Shown: piece by piece, positions 11,301-51,421 of the stretch | Layout of the letters: every line of letters starts with the position of its first letter | Position numbering within the stretch: position 1 is the stretch's first letter | NCBI GenBank assembly: GCA_009741485.1 | Contig: CM019227.1 | Span: 18,138,772-18,202,771, forward strand | Origin: Malurus cyaneus samueli | Taxonomy: Eukaryota; Chordata; Aves; Passeriformes; Maluridae | Length of the DNA: 64,000 nt | Direction of reading: 5' to 3' | Notes under the pieces: model-generated | Told to the model about the DNA's origin: nothing | Databases searched by the model: none | The model's input: the letters and a program-made list of their open reading frames with translations, nothing else | Program-made: the position numbers and the translations under genes

Positions 11301-13619
11301 AAATGGTATTTGAGAATTGAACTATTTCCTGTACTGTGGATGCATAAATGTGATATGACCTCCTGTGGAGTAGCAAGAGGAATGAGGGGCTTTCCTTGAG
11401 GATTGCTTATCTCCTGCTGCAGGCTGGCAGTTATCTGGGAGTTAATGTGTTGCTGTGCATAGGAGTTCTGTGGTGAGAAAATTGCCCTGTGAGATGGAGG
11501 TGTGGAAGTACTGGGCATGGAGCTTGTTTTCATACACGCATGGAAGAGAATCAGCTCTGAGGGCAGAGTGCTGGACACAGTTCTGTTTCCTTCTTCCCCT
11601 CAGCCAAAAAGACTGTTCCTTATTGTGTGGTCAGGAATGTGTGGATGTTGTTGTTTGGATGTTTGTGTTGCTTGTCTTTGGTTTTGATCCATGCCAGGAC
11701 TCCAGGCACCTCTGCCAGGTGTAGCAGCAATGCCCAGCCTCCACCTCAGCACAGTGACCTGCACCCCCTGTGCTGCTTCATGTCCTCCAGAAGTATTTCT
11801 CAGGGGGCAGGTTCAAGCCCCGCCTGAGCAGATGTCTGCTTCTAAAAGGTGGTAAAGGTTTATTCTGGCATGATTCCACCTTAAGGCTTCCTTGTATCAA
11901 ACTTCAAAAGACTTGTTCTTAAGTTCTTAGGTGAAAAAACTCTAATAAATATCCTACAGCTTGGTACTGTGTTATTATTCTGGCCATAAAGCATCAATTA
12001 CAGTATCTCCCTAAGTGAAAGGCACTCCAGGCTGAGGAAATGTCACACACCTTTCTCTCCACTTTTCACTAGAAGGGGAGAGGAAGGAATACAGCCCTGT
12101 AGAGTCCTCCTTTTCTAACTGGAAATATCAGCTTAGCTGGGTGTCACAGCTGGCTTTCATGTGGCGTAATGGTATTTGAGGAAGTCAAGAATCCTGCTAT
12201 TTTCAGCAGGTCTTTGTCAAAAACAAAACAGAAAAACCCTGCTCAGTTCTCTTCAAGATGAAAAGCAGCCACCGCAGGTGGGAGAAGTTAATAAAGTCAC
12301 TTGCTGCCAGTTCCACATTGAAGAGGCAGCTCCAGAGTGGAAAGAGCTGACTGAGTTTTGTGCTTGGATGAGAAGCAGGGGTGGGGGGCTCTGATTCAGG
12401 GCTTTCTGGGTATTTAATTACACATTCAGTTTCTGATTGCTGACCATCTGGCTGTGTTCTGTCAGGTAAGCTGCTCCTACAAATAGTGGAATAGAAGTCA
12501 GGCATATGGAAAATCCCTCAGGTGCACAGTGGCTGATTCCAGATGAGAAGGAAACACCCAGTTGATGTCACTGCCTGTCCCTTTGCTGTGTGTTGTGATG
12601 TGTGTTCCTCGTGGGAGCCCTCACAGACCTGGCTCAGGTGTTGGGGGAGCTTTGCACACTGGGAGTGCACCACTGCTTCTTCAAAATCTATTTCTCTGCA
12701 ATGAATCTGTTTCTCCCAGAGTTGCAGCGTGTGCCTTCAGGGGTCCATATCCCTCCTCTTCCCACCTCCTCGGCTGGAAGGCCCAGCAGGTGCATCTCAA
12801 GCTTGTAATGAGCTCTCTCTGCTTCGCTCACGGGGGAGTTGCTGTGTGGGCTAGAGCAAAAGGGGTGCCCAGGGAGCTGGGGCTCTCAGGGCTCCGTGCT
12901 GTTGGCACAGTGTGTCACAGGATGCTTTGTGAAATGTGATGGCTGCTGCTGTTCTCTGTGCTCGGGTGTGCAAGAATTGAAATACTTTTAATATCTATTT
13001 GGGATTGCTTACTTTTAATATCTGTTAGGGTTGTTATTATTGGATTGTTGTTATTAGCTGGATTTGTTGCTTCAATGCATTGACATCTCCTACCTCTGAG
13101 CTTTTATCAACTACTCTGGGCTTGGCCAACTGGAATCGAGCCTCTTTCCTGGTGTTTCCCCATGGATGCTCCAGTGTGCCTCCCTCCACCTGTGGATTGG
13201 GGTTTCTAAGTGATCACACTGCAGTTCAGTGGATTACTGCTTTGCACCTGAGGTGTCTTTCCTAATACACGTTTTCAGCAGATGCAAATAGGAGGTCAAG
13301 CAGGGAGCCTGGGCCACTGCAGAGCTGGATGGATGTTTGAGGAGCAGACATGCTATCTCGTTGGGTGGTTTCTTTCTGGTAGTTGAACATATCCATTTGT
13401 AATTTGAGTGTAACACAAGGTGACTTTAAAAACACGTGTGGGTTTGATGCTAAAGCCCTGGGAAGATGCAGGTCTTGAGTTAATACAGCCCAGATGCCCA
13501 ATGGTAAGACCTGAGACTCCTTGTCCTTATCAGTGCTAATCATCATTTGCAGCTGGATGCACTGTGTAGCCACCTTTCACTGCCTTTTCTGATGCTTTTT
13601 TTCTTTTTTTTTTTTTCAG

Positions 13620-13738
13620 GAATTATAGCAGGAGCCCCCGTTGCTTTGAGAAGCACAATGACCATCTCCCGGCTCTGTTTGGAGGAGAGGGTGTAGAAGG
13701 TCTGCTGCAACTGCACTCCCCCGAGGTTTCTTGGGCAG
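13620..13738 (+). other. SEC14L5: candidate non-coding 5' exon of SEC14L5
   Basis: A T-rich tract of about 25 bases ends in CAG at 13617-13619, a textbook acceptor. A donor GGGCAG|GTGTGAGT follows 119 bases later. It lies between the CpG island and the first coding exon. It contains a short upstream reading frame. Without transcript data this is only a candidate. Confidence 0.3.
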
Positions 13739-15582
13739 GTGTGAGTTATTAGCTGTCATTTTTCCACATCTTCCTGTGGGTGTAATAGTCACTGGGTCTT
13801 TTTCCCAGCCTCCCCTCAGCTGGAAAAGTACAGGGGCCATAAACCCAGAGCAGTCAGGTCCAGCAGCTGCCAGGGAGCACCAGGTCTGTCCAAGCAGCAC
13901 AGTTAAGTCTGCTGAGCTACACCTTGTGCCGTCCTGCAGTTCCATGGCTGGTGACTTAATTTCTGGGCTGTGGGTGATCCTACACGGCTCTGTCCTGAGC
14001 TTTCCTGCTCTGGAGGTTCCTGACCTTCTGCAGAGGTGCAGGGATTCCTGCTGTAGGATGTGAGGTCAGAATAAGCAAGATCCCAGCTCAGTGCGCTTGA
14101 CGAGGCTTCTCCCGCTCTATTTGTGTTCTCAGGGAGGATCCCGCCCAGCCTAATCATGTGACAGGTCGTGTTCCAAGGTGCCCTGTGCTCTTGGCTCGGG
14201 TATCTGATACCTGATATCAGCCTAGGCTTCCTGGGGTGTGCTTGTCCTGCTCCTCTCGCTGCACTCAGGTTGGATGCTCTGCTGGTAGGTTCTCTCTGCA
14301 CTGACTGGCTTGGCGTGGGCTGGTTTTAGCACCAGTGGGACTGAGAGATCCAGTGAGTCCTGACCTTTGCTCCTTGGGTGATGTGATCCTCTGCAGAGGA
14401 ACTGTATGATCTCTGGACTCTATTTCTCCAAAATCCCCCCATTCTCAGGTACTCAAACTTTTAAAGTCCTTTCCCCCTCTCCCTTAGATTTTACAGTGTG
14501 ATGGAATTTTGCAACAGTTTTTGAGGGCAAATCTATTTCCTATTCATGTTTCACCTCTGGTTTTGGGCTGAAAATGTCAGGGATATGTTGTCTGAGTGCT
14601 CTGACTGTTGAGTTCAGCGCTACACTGCGTCATGTTGCCGATGGCTGTGTCTGCTCAGCAGTGGAATTTGAGTGGGGTGGAATGAGCACAGTGCCTCCAA
14701 CCAGCCAGCCAGCCTTTTGTGTCCCTGATGTTCATGGACAGTATTAGGAGCAGTACAAAGGAATTCCTAAAGGAATTGTGGAAAGCAACCTAATAACCCT
14801 TTTTAAAATGGTTTGTGGACTTCCCTTGGGGTGCTGGTTCCTGATGCATGTTGGAGGGTTAAAACCCTGGCAGGAGAGTCTGAGGGAGGAATCGTGATGA
14901 GAACAGTGAGAGGTGGCTGGGAGCAGGGAAATGCTGAGGACGGGGTTGTTCCTGTTGCCTGCAGTTCTTGCCTCAGTTCAGCTGGAACAGTGGGCATCCA
15001 GGCAGTGGGATGTGATTGCCAGTTTAGCATCAGGCATGTTCTTTCAGCATGCTGTTTCCTTTTCCTTCCTTTCAGTGGGCTAAAACAACTGAATCCTACT
15101 TTGTGCACAAAAGAATTTAAAACACTGAGCTATGGGAAGCTGTGGAAGCTTTCATCAAGGAGGATTTTGCCTAGTGATTAGAAATGTAATGTAGAAAAGG
15201 GGGATAGGGGGAAGAATTGCCATGTAAGCTCTGTAAGGCTTCTTCTCCTGAGTGTGATTTATTCTGCCTTTACATCTCTGTATTGTGCTTTAATTATCAT
15301 GAGTTTTGTTGGAGCTCCATGTTGAATTTACTGCAGTAGTGTTGGGAAGCAGCACAGGATGGACAGGAGGACACAGCACTGAACTGGGACTGCAAAGACT
15401 TGCCTCTGTCTCCATCACTTACTAACAAAATAGTCTACCAAATAAATCTCCTTCTCTCTATTTGTAAGAAGCAGTTACAGCTTCTAGTAAGGTCTGTAAA
15501 AATTGCACGGAATGCATTGCACTGTTTGGCATGGGGGATCTAAAATGTTCCAATTTCTTTCTATTACAGGTGTGTGGTAAAA

Positions 15583-45663
<30,081 letters not shown>

Positions 45664-46572
45664 CAGAGCCAAGGCTGCAGCAGCAGGGAAAGACCCCCGG
45701 GGCTGCTCCAGCCTTGAACCAAAGAGCTCCAGGGCTGAGCCGTGGGGCAGTCGCAGCCATTTGGACACAGAGAGGCCTCTGGGAGCTGCTTCCACCCCAA
45801 AAACTGAAATTCCAATGGCAGGTTTAGGAGTTGTAGGTCAGCTGCCTGCTTCTCACTAGTCTCCTTCACCACCTGTGGATTTTGGATGCCTGTGAGTTTG
45901 CAGGAATCTGTTCTCACTCCACTCCAAAGGGCTCTTCTCATCGGTCCTTTTCCCACAGAGGCTGATGTTGCCTTACCTGTTGGACCTTTAGATAATTCCT
46001 GGTAGCAGAACTGATGGAATTTCCTGGGTGCCCACAGGGTACTGGCTCCAGACATGTGGGCATCCCAGGGCCAGGGCCTTGGAAGGAGCTGCCAACACCT
46101 GGGTACAGGTAGGACGATTCAGAAATGGCTTCCAGGCCAAACCAAAAACCTCATCTGCTCTGGCAGGATGATCTGGGAAATGTGTTAGATTTTTTTTGAC
46201 CCAGCTGAGAAACAAGGTCAAAATTGTTTCATTTAGAAATTCCAGGCATTGGATCTGCCTCCAGTGAGTGGCATCTTCCAAACTGTTCCTTTTTTACTCA
46301 GGTTTACAGCAATAATGAGTAGGTCTGTCCCATTCCTGAGTGGATGGGAATTGAATCCAATTCTAAAGGGCTAAGAAAAGCAATATTTGTTTTCCTGAAG
46401 GCACAAGATTTTCTGGCAGTATTACAGAACTTGCTTCTTTAAAACATGAGCTCACTTGAAACCTTTCAGAGGGGCATGTATGTATGTAAGCACTTAGTGA
46501 AGCCTATTTATTCTATAGTAGCTTATTTTAAATTAATTTTTAACTTATTTATAATGTCAGAAATGACTATTT

Positions 46573-46578
46573 ATTAAA
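46573..46578 (+). terminator. SEC14L5: possible SEC14L5 poly(A) signal ATTAAA
   Basis: ATTAAA lies 910 bases after the stop codon, within an AT-rich stretch (46500-46590) that also has several ATTTA motifs. Confidence 0.4.
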
Positions 46579-47400
46579 TACAGTCACCTTTTTTTAATGG
46601 GATGAACTTTGTTTTAGAAAGGAATAAGTGATTGTCTTCAATCCCAAGAAATCTTTCTGCTTGGGTCCTGATCTTTGTGATCGTTGGATGTTCTTGCAAA
46701 AGGGCTGCATTCGGGTAAGGGCTGTGTCACCTTCCCTGCAAAGAAAGGTGACAGTCCAGTGCTTTATTTTGGACTGGTTTTTTTAGGATTAAGAAGCAAG
46801 GATTGAGGCCAGGAGTTGCCATGAAGATGCACTGTCTTCCTACACACCAAAAAGGCCATGTTTGTCCCTAATCTCTGATTGTCCCTGTGGTCAGGTTGGG
46901 GAGCAGAGTTATCCATCTTCTTGTCCAGGTGGCAATGAGAACAGGTGTCAAATATTCATCAGGTTTTTATTCAGGAATCTGTGAAAGTTGTTCCTTCCCA
47001 CCCTGCTGTTTGTAATCACTTGTTTGAAGCACCAGGTGCTGCCAAATATGAAAAGTATTTCCACTATTTGGAACAGTGGAAGACAAGAACTTGATGTGGT
47101 TTTAAGTTGTTTGTTGGGACTTCTAAGGATTGGAGCCAAGGGAATCACTCTCCACCTTGCATCTCTCCCTGTGAACAGGTAACTTGGTTATGTAGAGCTC
47201 AGGAAAGTTCTGATTTCCAAAAATTTCTCAGTTGTTCCACAGACTTCAACATTTCTCCCAGACAAAGGAAACTTCTGTCTGTCTCTGGCATTTCAGCATA
47301 CATGGGGGCTGATAGAGAGGGACAAATACACCTTTCCTCTGGAAAATGAGGAATGCTGCAAGTGCATGTGTGTATCCCTCATGGAAAATACTTGACCCAG

Positions 47401-47406
47401 AATAAA
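47401..47406 (+). terminator. SEC14L5: possible SEC14L5 poly(A) signal AATAAA
   Basis: Canonical AATAAA lies 1.74 kb after the stop. Further AATAAA hexamers on this strand are at 48078, 49559 and 49803. Which is used cannot be told from sequence. Confidence 0.4.
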
Positions 47407-49913
47407 ATATGATGCTCTAAACAATTTCAGATTCCCAAAGCCCCAGGAGCAAACTCAGCCCTGTCCCCCTTGTGCTGTTTCAGGGTTTTACCTTTCTTTC
47501 TCATGTGGTTGCTCACGTTCCTACAGTGGCAACATTCCTGTTCCCTGGGTTTGCTCTGGGTAAGAATCTCTTCCTTTGCTCTGGATTTATTTTAAATTTT
47601 ATTTTGAAATGTGGGATAAGCTGTTTTCTGCCCACCAGCAGTTTTGAGTGTTTGACTTTTTCAGTGAAGCACCAGACGTTGGCCCTGGCAGATCTCTGAA
47701 GGGTGAAGTGAAGGACTGGTTCCCCAGAGCATCCCTGGCTCTGAGAATATCCCAATCCCAGTTTTTCCTTTTGGCAGTACCACTCCTCTGCCCACGAGAG
47801 ATCATGGCATGGATCTGGGAAGCAACCTGTGCCCTGTGCCCTCTCCTTGGCAAGGTTGCCCGGGTTATTCCACCTGACAATTTACTTTGAAACCAATTTA
47901 AATAATCCAGTTTTTTTTTTCTTTTCTCCCTAATATTACAGAAGAAAGGGAGCAACAGCCTGGATGTTGTGGTTAATGCTGTTCTTTTTAAACCTGATGT
48001 GGTAAACTGCAGGTGCCAGAGACACAGAATTCTACATCACTTTTTCCCCCCTCAAATGACATCAATGTGCTTTAGAAAATAAACTCAGTTTTCTTCACAG
48101 GGAGCTGAGGCTGGGAGGGGTTCTGGATCCTTGAAAATTCTCCTAAGCCAGAACCTTGTGAAATGGCCTCATTTTGGGTGGTGAAGCCAAGCCCTCCCAG
48201 CTCCCTGCCCAGCAGCTGCCAGGGGACTCAGGCTGAGTGCAGGGAAGGAGCTGCTGATTAAAAACGGGCTCCCAGTGAATTGGGCTCTCTCCCTGTTCCA
48301 GATCTCCCATATGCAAACACAACACCTACCTCAGAGCCGGTGCCATGTCCCATGGGTGGCAGGGGAGCACAGGATGCTGAGCTGCAGGGCCCAAGGGCTG
48401 TGCCCCAGTTCATTAAACAGGGCCAGGTGGGAAACCTTCACTGCCACTGAATTCTCCAGGTCTGTCCTATTCCCTGGGCTCTGTCCCAGGGCTGGGAAGG
48501 CAAACACGGAGCGTGAGGATGAATGGCTGACCTCAGCTGTTGTTCAGGGCACAGTCCTGAGCCGGTTTTTTGCTGCCTCTCTGGTGTGCAAAGGGCTTTT
48601 TCCCCGCTGAAGGAGAAGGGCTGAGTCCCCGGGACAGCAGGGCAGCTCCAGCCCCGCAGGGCGCAGGGACAGCGGTGTCTCGGAGTCACCGCCCCCGGGT
48701 GCCAAGAGACGAACTGAGCCCACCCTGGGGCTCTCACGCTCCGCAGGGAGGCACCCGAGCAGCTCGGTCATTCTGCAGCTCCTGTCCTCGCTGCTGGGAA
48801 CAGAATTCCCAACTAACCAGGTGGGGGAATGCAGAGTGACTGAGCTTCAGCCAGGTTCCTGTGCTCAGCCAGTTCAGTTCTGTTCGTTCCCCTTCAGGAA
48901 CTTTGAATAACAATTTATAATCCCAGCTTGGTTTATTATCAAAAGCTTTTGAAAATGCCATAATCCACTCGGAATTCCCAGCAGGAAGTGGTGAGCCCAG
49001 CTGTCCACCCTGCTGGGCTGGGAAGCTGCAGGGGCTAAGGTGAGCTGTGCTCCAGGCAGGGAATCCCTCATTTCAAAAGGCATTTTATGGGCTCACGCTG
49101 CTTTAATATCCCAAATGTTTGTACTGTGAGCAATTAATGCAAGGAACAGCTATTAGAGACTTAATTGACAGCAGCTGTCAGAGATCCCTGCATGCAATTA
49201 GCTTTAATATTCCTCCAACACGTTTGTGATGCTCCTTGCACCTGATTATTTCTCTCTTGGAAGGTGAAATGGGAGTCAAGTCACATTTGCTGGCTTTTAA
49301 TGACACCAACACCTACTTCCAAGCTTTCAGTTACACCTAAGTTAAATGGGCATTAATTAATTTTTTTAACAAGCACTTACTTTCCCTCCCGTGCAGCTGG
49401 CTTTGGTTTTATACACTGAAATCTTCATTTTTTTTCAGCTAAGACCCCCAAACCTCTTGTAAGAGCCCTCTGCAAACCACAGGGCACTGTAACAACAAAT
49501 GTACTCCAGTGATGGTATCTCTGGGTTCTGGCAGAGCTGTACTTTTGGGTATGTTGGAAATAAAACATCTCTGAGAACACAGGGAAGTGTTTGATTCAAC
49601 TGTTCAGATTGGGGGGGAAATGAAAATTCAAGTCTGTGTGCTGCTCTCTTTGCCCCCAGAAGCAGAGGTAAGGCTGGTGCTTTTTCACCTTTCCCTGCTT
49701 TTTAACTGAAATGTTTCGGCTTTTTCCTACAGAACTAGCATTTTTTGATTTTGTAGCAGAGTGGGCTGGAACAGCACATCCTGCAATGTGGTTGTTATTA
49801 AAAATAAAAAAAAAAGCCCCTGGGTTCCACTGGATTAACTGGGAAGGGATCACAGGTCCTTCTGCAGCTGGACACCAGGAATTTTGAGTTTCAGGCAGAT
49901 AGTACTAATGGAC

Positions 49914-49919
49914 TTTATT
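49914..49919 (-). terminator. NAGPA: possible NAGPA poly(A) signal AATAAA
   Basis: TTTATT on the + strand reads AATAAA on the NAGPA strand, 1.27 kb after the stop. I found no nearer AATAAA or ATTAAA on this strand. Confidence 0.5.
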
Positions 49920-50255
49920 CAAGTTTCAAATAATCTTCTGTAAATCATAGAAAAATAGTCTCTTGCTTGCAGGCTAATTTGATGCCAACAGTGGCACAGA
50001 TGATACACATCCTTTACTTGGAGAGGTAAAAAGGGAGTGAGTGCATAAAGATGTGTGGGGCTCAGCCAGGCTCCCACCTCTCTGCAGCATCCAAGGGGCT
50101 CATCTCAGGCTGGGTTTCCCTCTCGGGGAAGCAAACTCAAACACTTTTCATGTACCATGCCAAGGATGTGTTCCAGATTTCCAGAGCAGGTGCTGGGCAC
50201 GCTGGCTTGGCTGGAGCCCTTGCGGGGCCCTCTGTGTGGCTGGGGCAGGGCAGCC

Positions 50256-50299
50256 CAGGCTGTGTGCCAGGCTGTGTGCCAGGCTGTGTGCCAGGCTGT
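50256..50299. repeat. 12-bp tandem repeat, about 3.7 copies
   Basis: The unit CAGGCTGTGTGC is repeated perfectly. It lies between the two genes, in the probable NAGPA 3' UTR. Confidence 0.95.
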
Positions 50300-51012
50300 C
50301 CCTGTCTGTGCCCTTCCCCACCGGGAGAGCTGCAGGCTGTGCCAGGGTCCCTCAGCCCATGGAGCTGGGCAGAGCCAGCGACTCCTGAGATGTGGAGAGA
50401 TGTGAATGGAATGTGTGACCTGACAGGGATTGTTGTGGTGCTGTGCTGCAAGAGCCTTAAAACAGCATCCGTCACCCTCTGGGGCTGCTCTGGGCTGGGC
50501 ACCGGTCAGAAAACACTGCAGCCTTGCAGAGAGCTGTAACAACGCCAAGTGTCATCTCTGAGCCACCACCGGGGCCAGGAGAGGAGGGCCCTGCTGGTAG
50601 TGGGTGTGGCACCTGCTTCAACGTTTTAAACAAATTTTTGTCACTTGATCAAAATCTCAGCTTCCCAGAGAAGGGCAGACATTGACTGTAACGCCCTCAA
50701 GCCCAGCTTTGTACCAGAGGCAGTTCATCTTGCATCTTTAAAATACTGAGGTGAGCAGGGACGTTTCTGAGGTGCCTGTGACTTGCATCCCTCACCTGTT
50801 TCTCTCACGGTTTGGAAGGAACCAGCCTGTTTCCTGCTGCAGCTGTGGAATTCCCTCACCCAGGGATGTCCTGCATCCCCTAATGCTGCACTCCTGGGGG
50901 CTGGGGCAGAAGAGTAAAGGAAATGACAGCCTCAGCAGGGGAGTTCATGGGTTGATGCTCCTCAGGCAGCAGTTGGAGGCTTCCAGTGGGAACAACCCCA
51001 GACCCACTCAGT

Positions 51013-51232
51013 GCTGAGGGGCAGTATGGAGTGCACAGTGAAATACCTCATCTCTTCCCGTCTGTGACTCTAAAGGAGCTCTTGGTTTGGCTCCTGAGTG
51101 TCCTCGGGCTCCNNNNNNNNNNNNNNNNNNNNGCTGAGGGGCAGTATGGAGTGCACAGTGAAATACCTCATCTCTTCCCATCTGTGACTCTAAAGGAGCT
51201 CTTGGTTTGGCTCCTGAGTGTCCTCGGGCTCC
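51013..51232. repeat. 100-bp direct duplication flanking the gap
   Basis: 51013-51112 and 51133-51232 are identical except at 51060/51180 (G versus A). The second copy contains the last 43 coding bases of NAGPA. One base in a hundred looks like allelic difference, so two haplotype contig ends left unmerged across the gap is the likeliest cause. Confidence 0.95.
51113..51132. other. assembly gap (20 N)
   Basis: Twenty unknown bases sit just downstream of the NAGPA stop codon, flanked on both sides by the same 100-base sequence. Confidence 0.99.
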
Positions 51233-51421
51233 TGCGTGTCCTGGTCCCAGGCAGCAGAGGTGGGAGTGTGAGGAGTGTCCCCGTTGAGGTCCCTCAGTGG
51301 GTGGTAGCAATAGTCACGGTGCTGCTGCCCCGAGCGTGCCCTCAGCACCAGCCCCACGTTCCCCAGGGCGCTCAGCACCAGCAGCAGGGCCAGGGTACAG
51401 CTCAGGGAGAGCCACGAGCTC
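51190..51421 (-). CDS. NAGPA: NAGPA exon 11 (transmembrane helix and cytosolic tail)
   Basis: The exon encodes the membrane span WLSLSCTLALLLVLSALGNV-GLVL, then a tail containing DYCYHPLRDLNGD. This keeps the human YHPL endocytic motif. The tail ends EPNQELL and lacks the human C-terminal NPFKD. The stop TAG is at 51192-51190. Its last 43 coding bases lie in a 100-bp block that is repeated beyond an assembly gap. Confidence 0.88.

Larger units (their letters stand above)
9818..15569 (+). other. SEC14L5: SEC14L5 5' intron(s)
   Basis: The region holds the 3' half of the CpG island, two CR1 copies, a T-rich tract at about 13597-13616 and a candidate untranslated exon. No coding sequence was recognised. 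Confidence 0.6.
45664..51189. other. convergent 3' ends of SEC14L5 and NAGPA
   Basis: This 5.5-kb stretch holds both 3' UTRs. SEC14L5 signals are at 46573, 47401, 48078 and 49559; the NAGPA signal is at 49914-49919. If the distal SEC14L5 sites are used, the two UTRs almost meet. GC-rich, CpG-containing sequence near 48600-48760 shows no exon I can support. Confidence 0.7.

Noticed and set aside
11805..11830. GGTTCAAGCCCCGCC resembling a tRNA B box
   Set aside because: No matching A box, anticodon arm or acceptor stem was found around it.
48600..48770. GC-rich patch between the genes as a possible third CpG promoter
   Set aside because: It is short, with modest CpG density and no splice donor or coding start that I could support.
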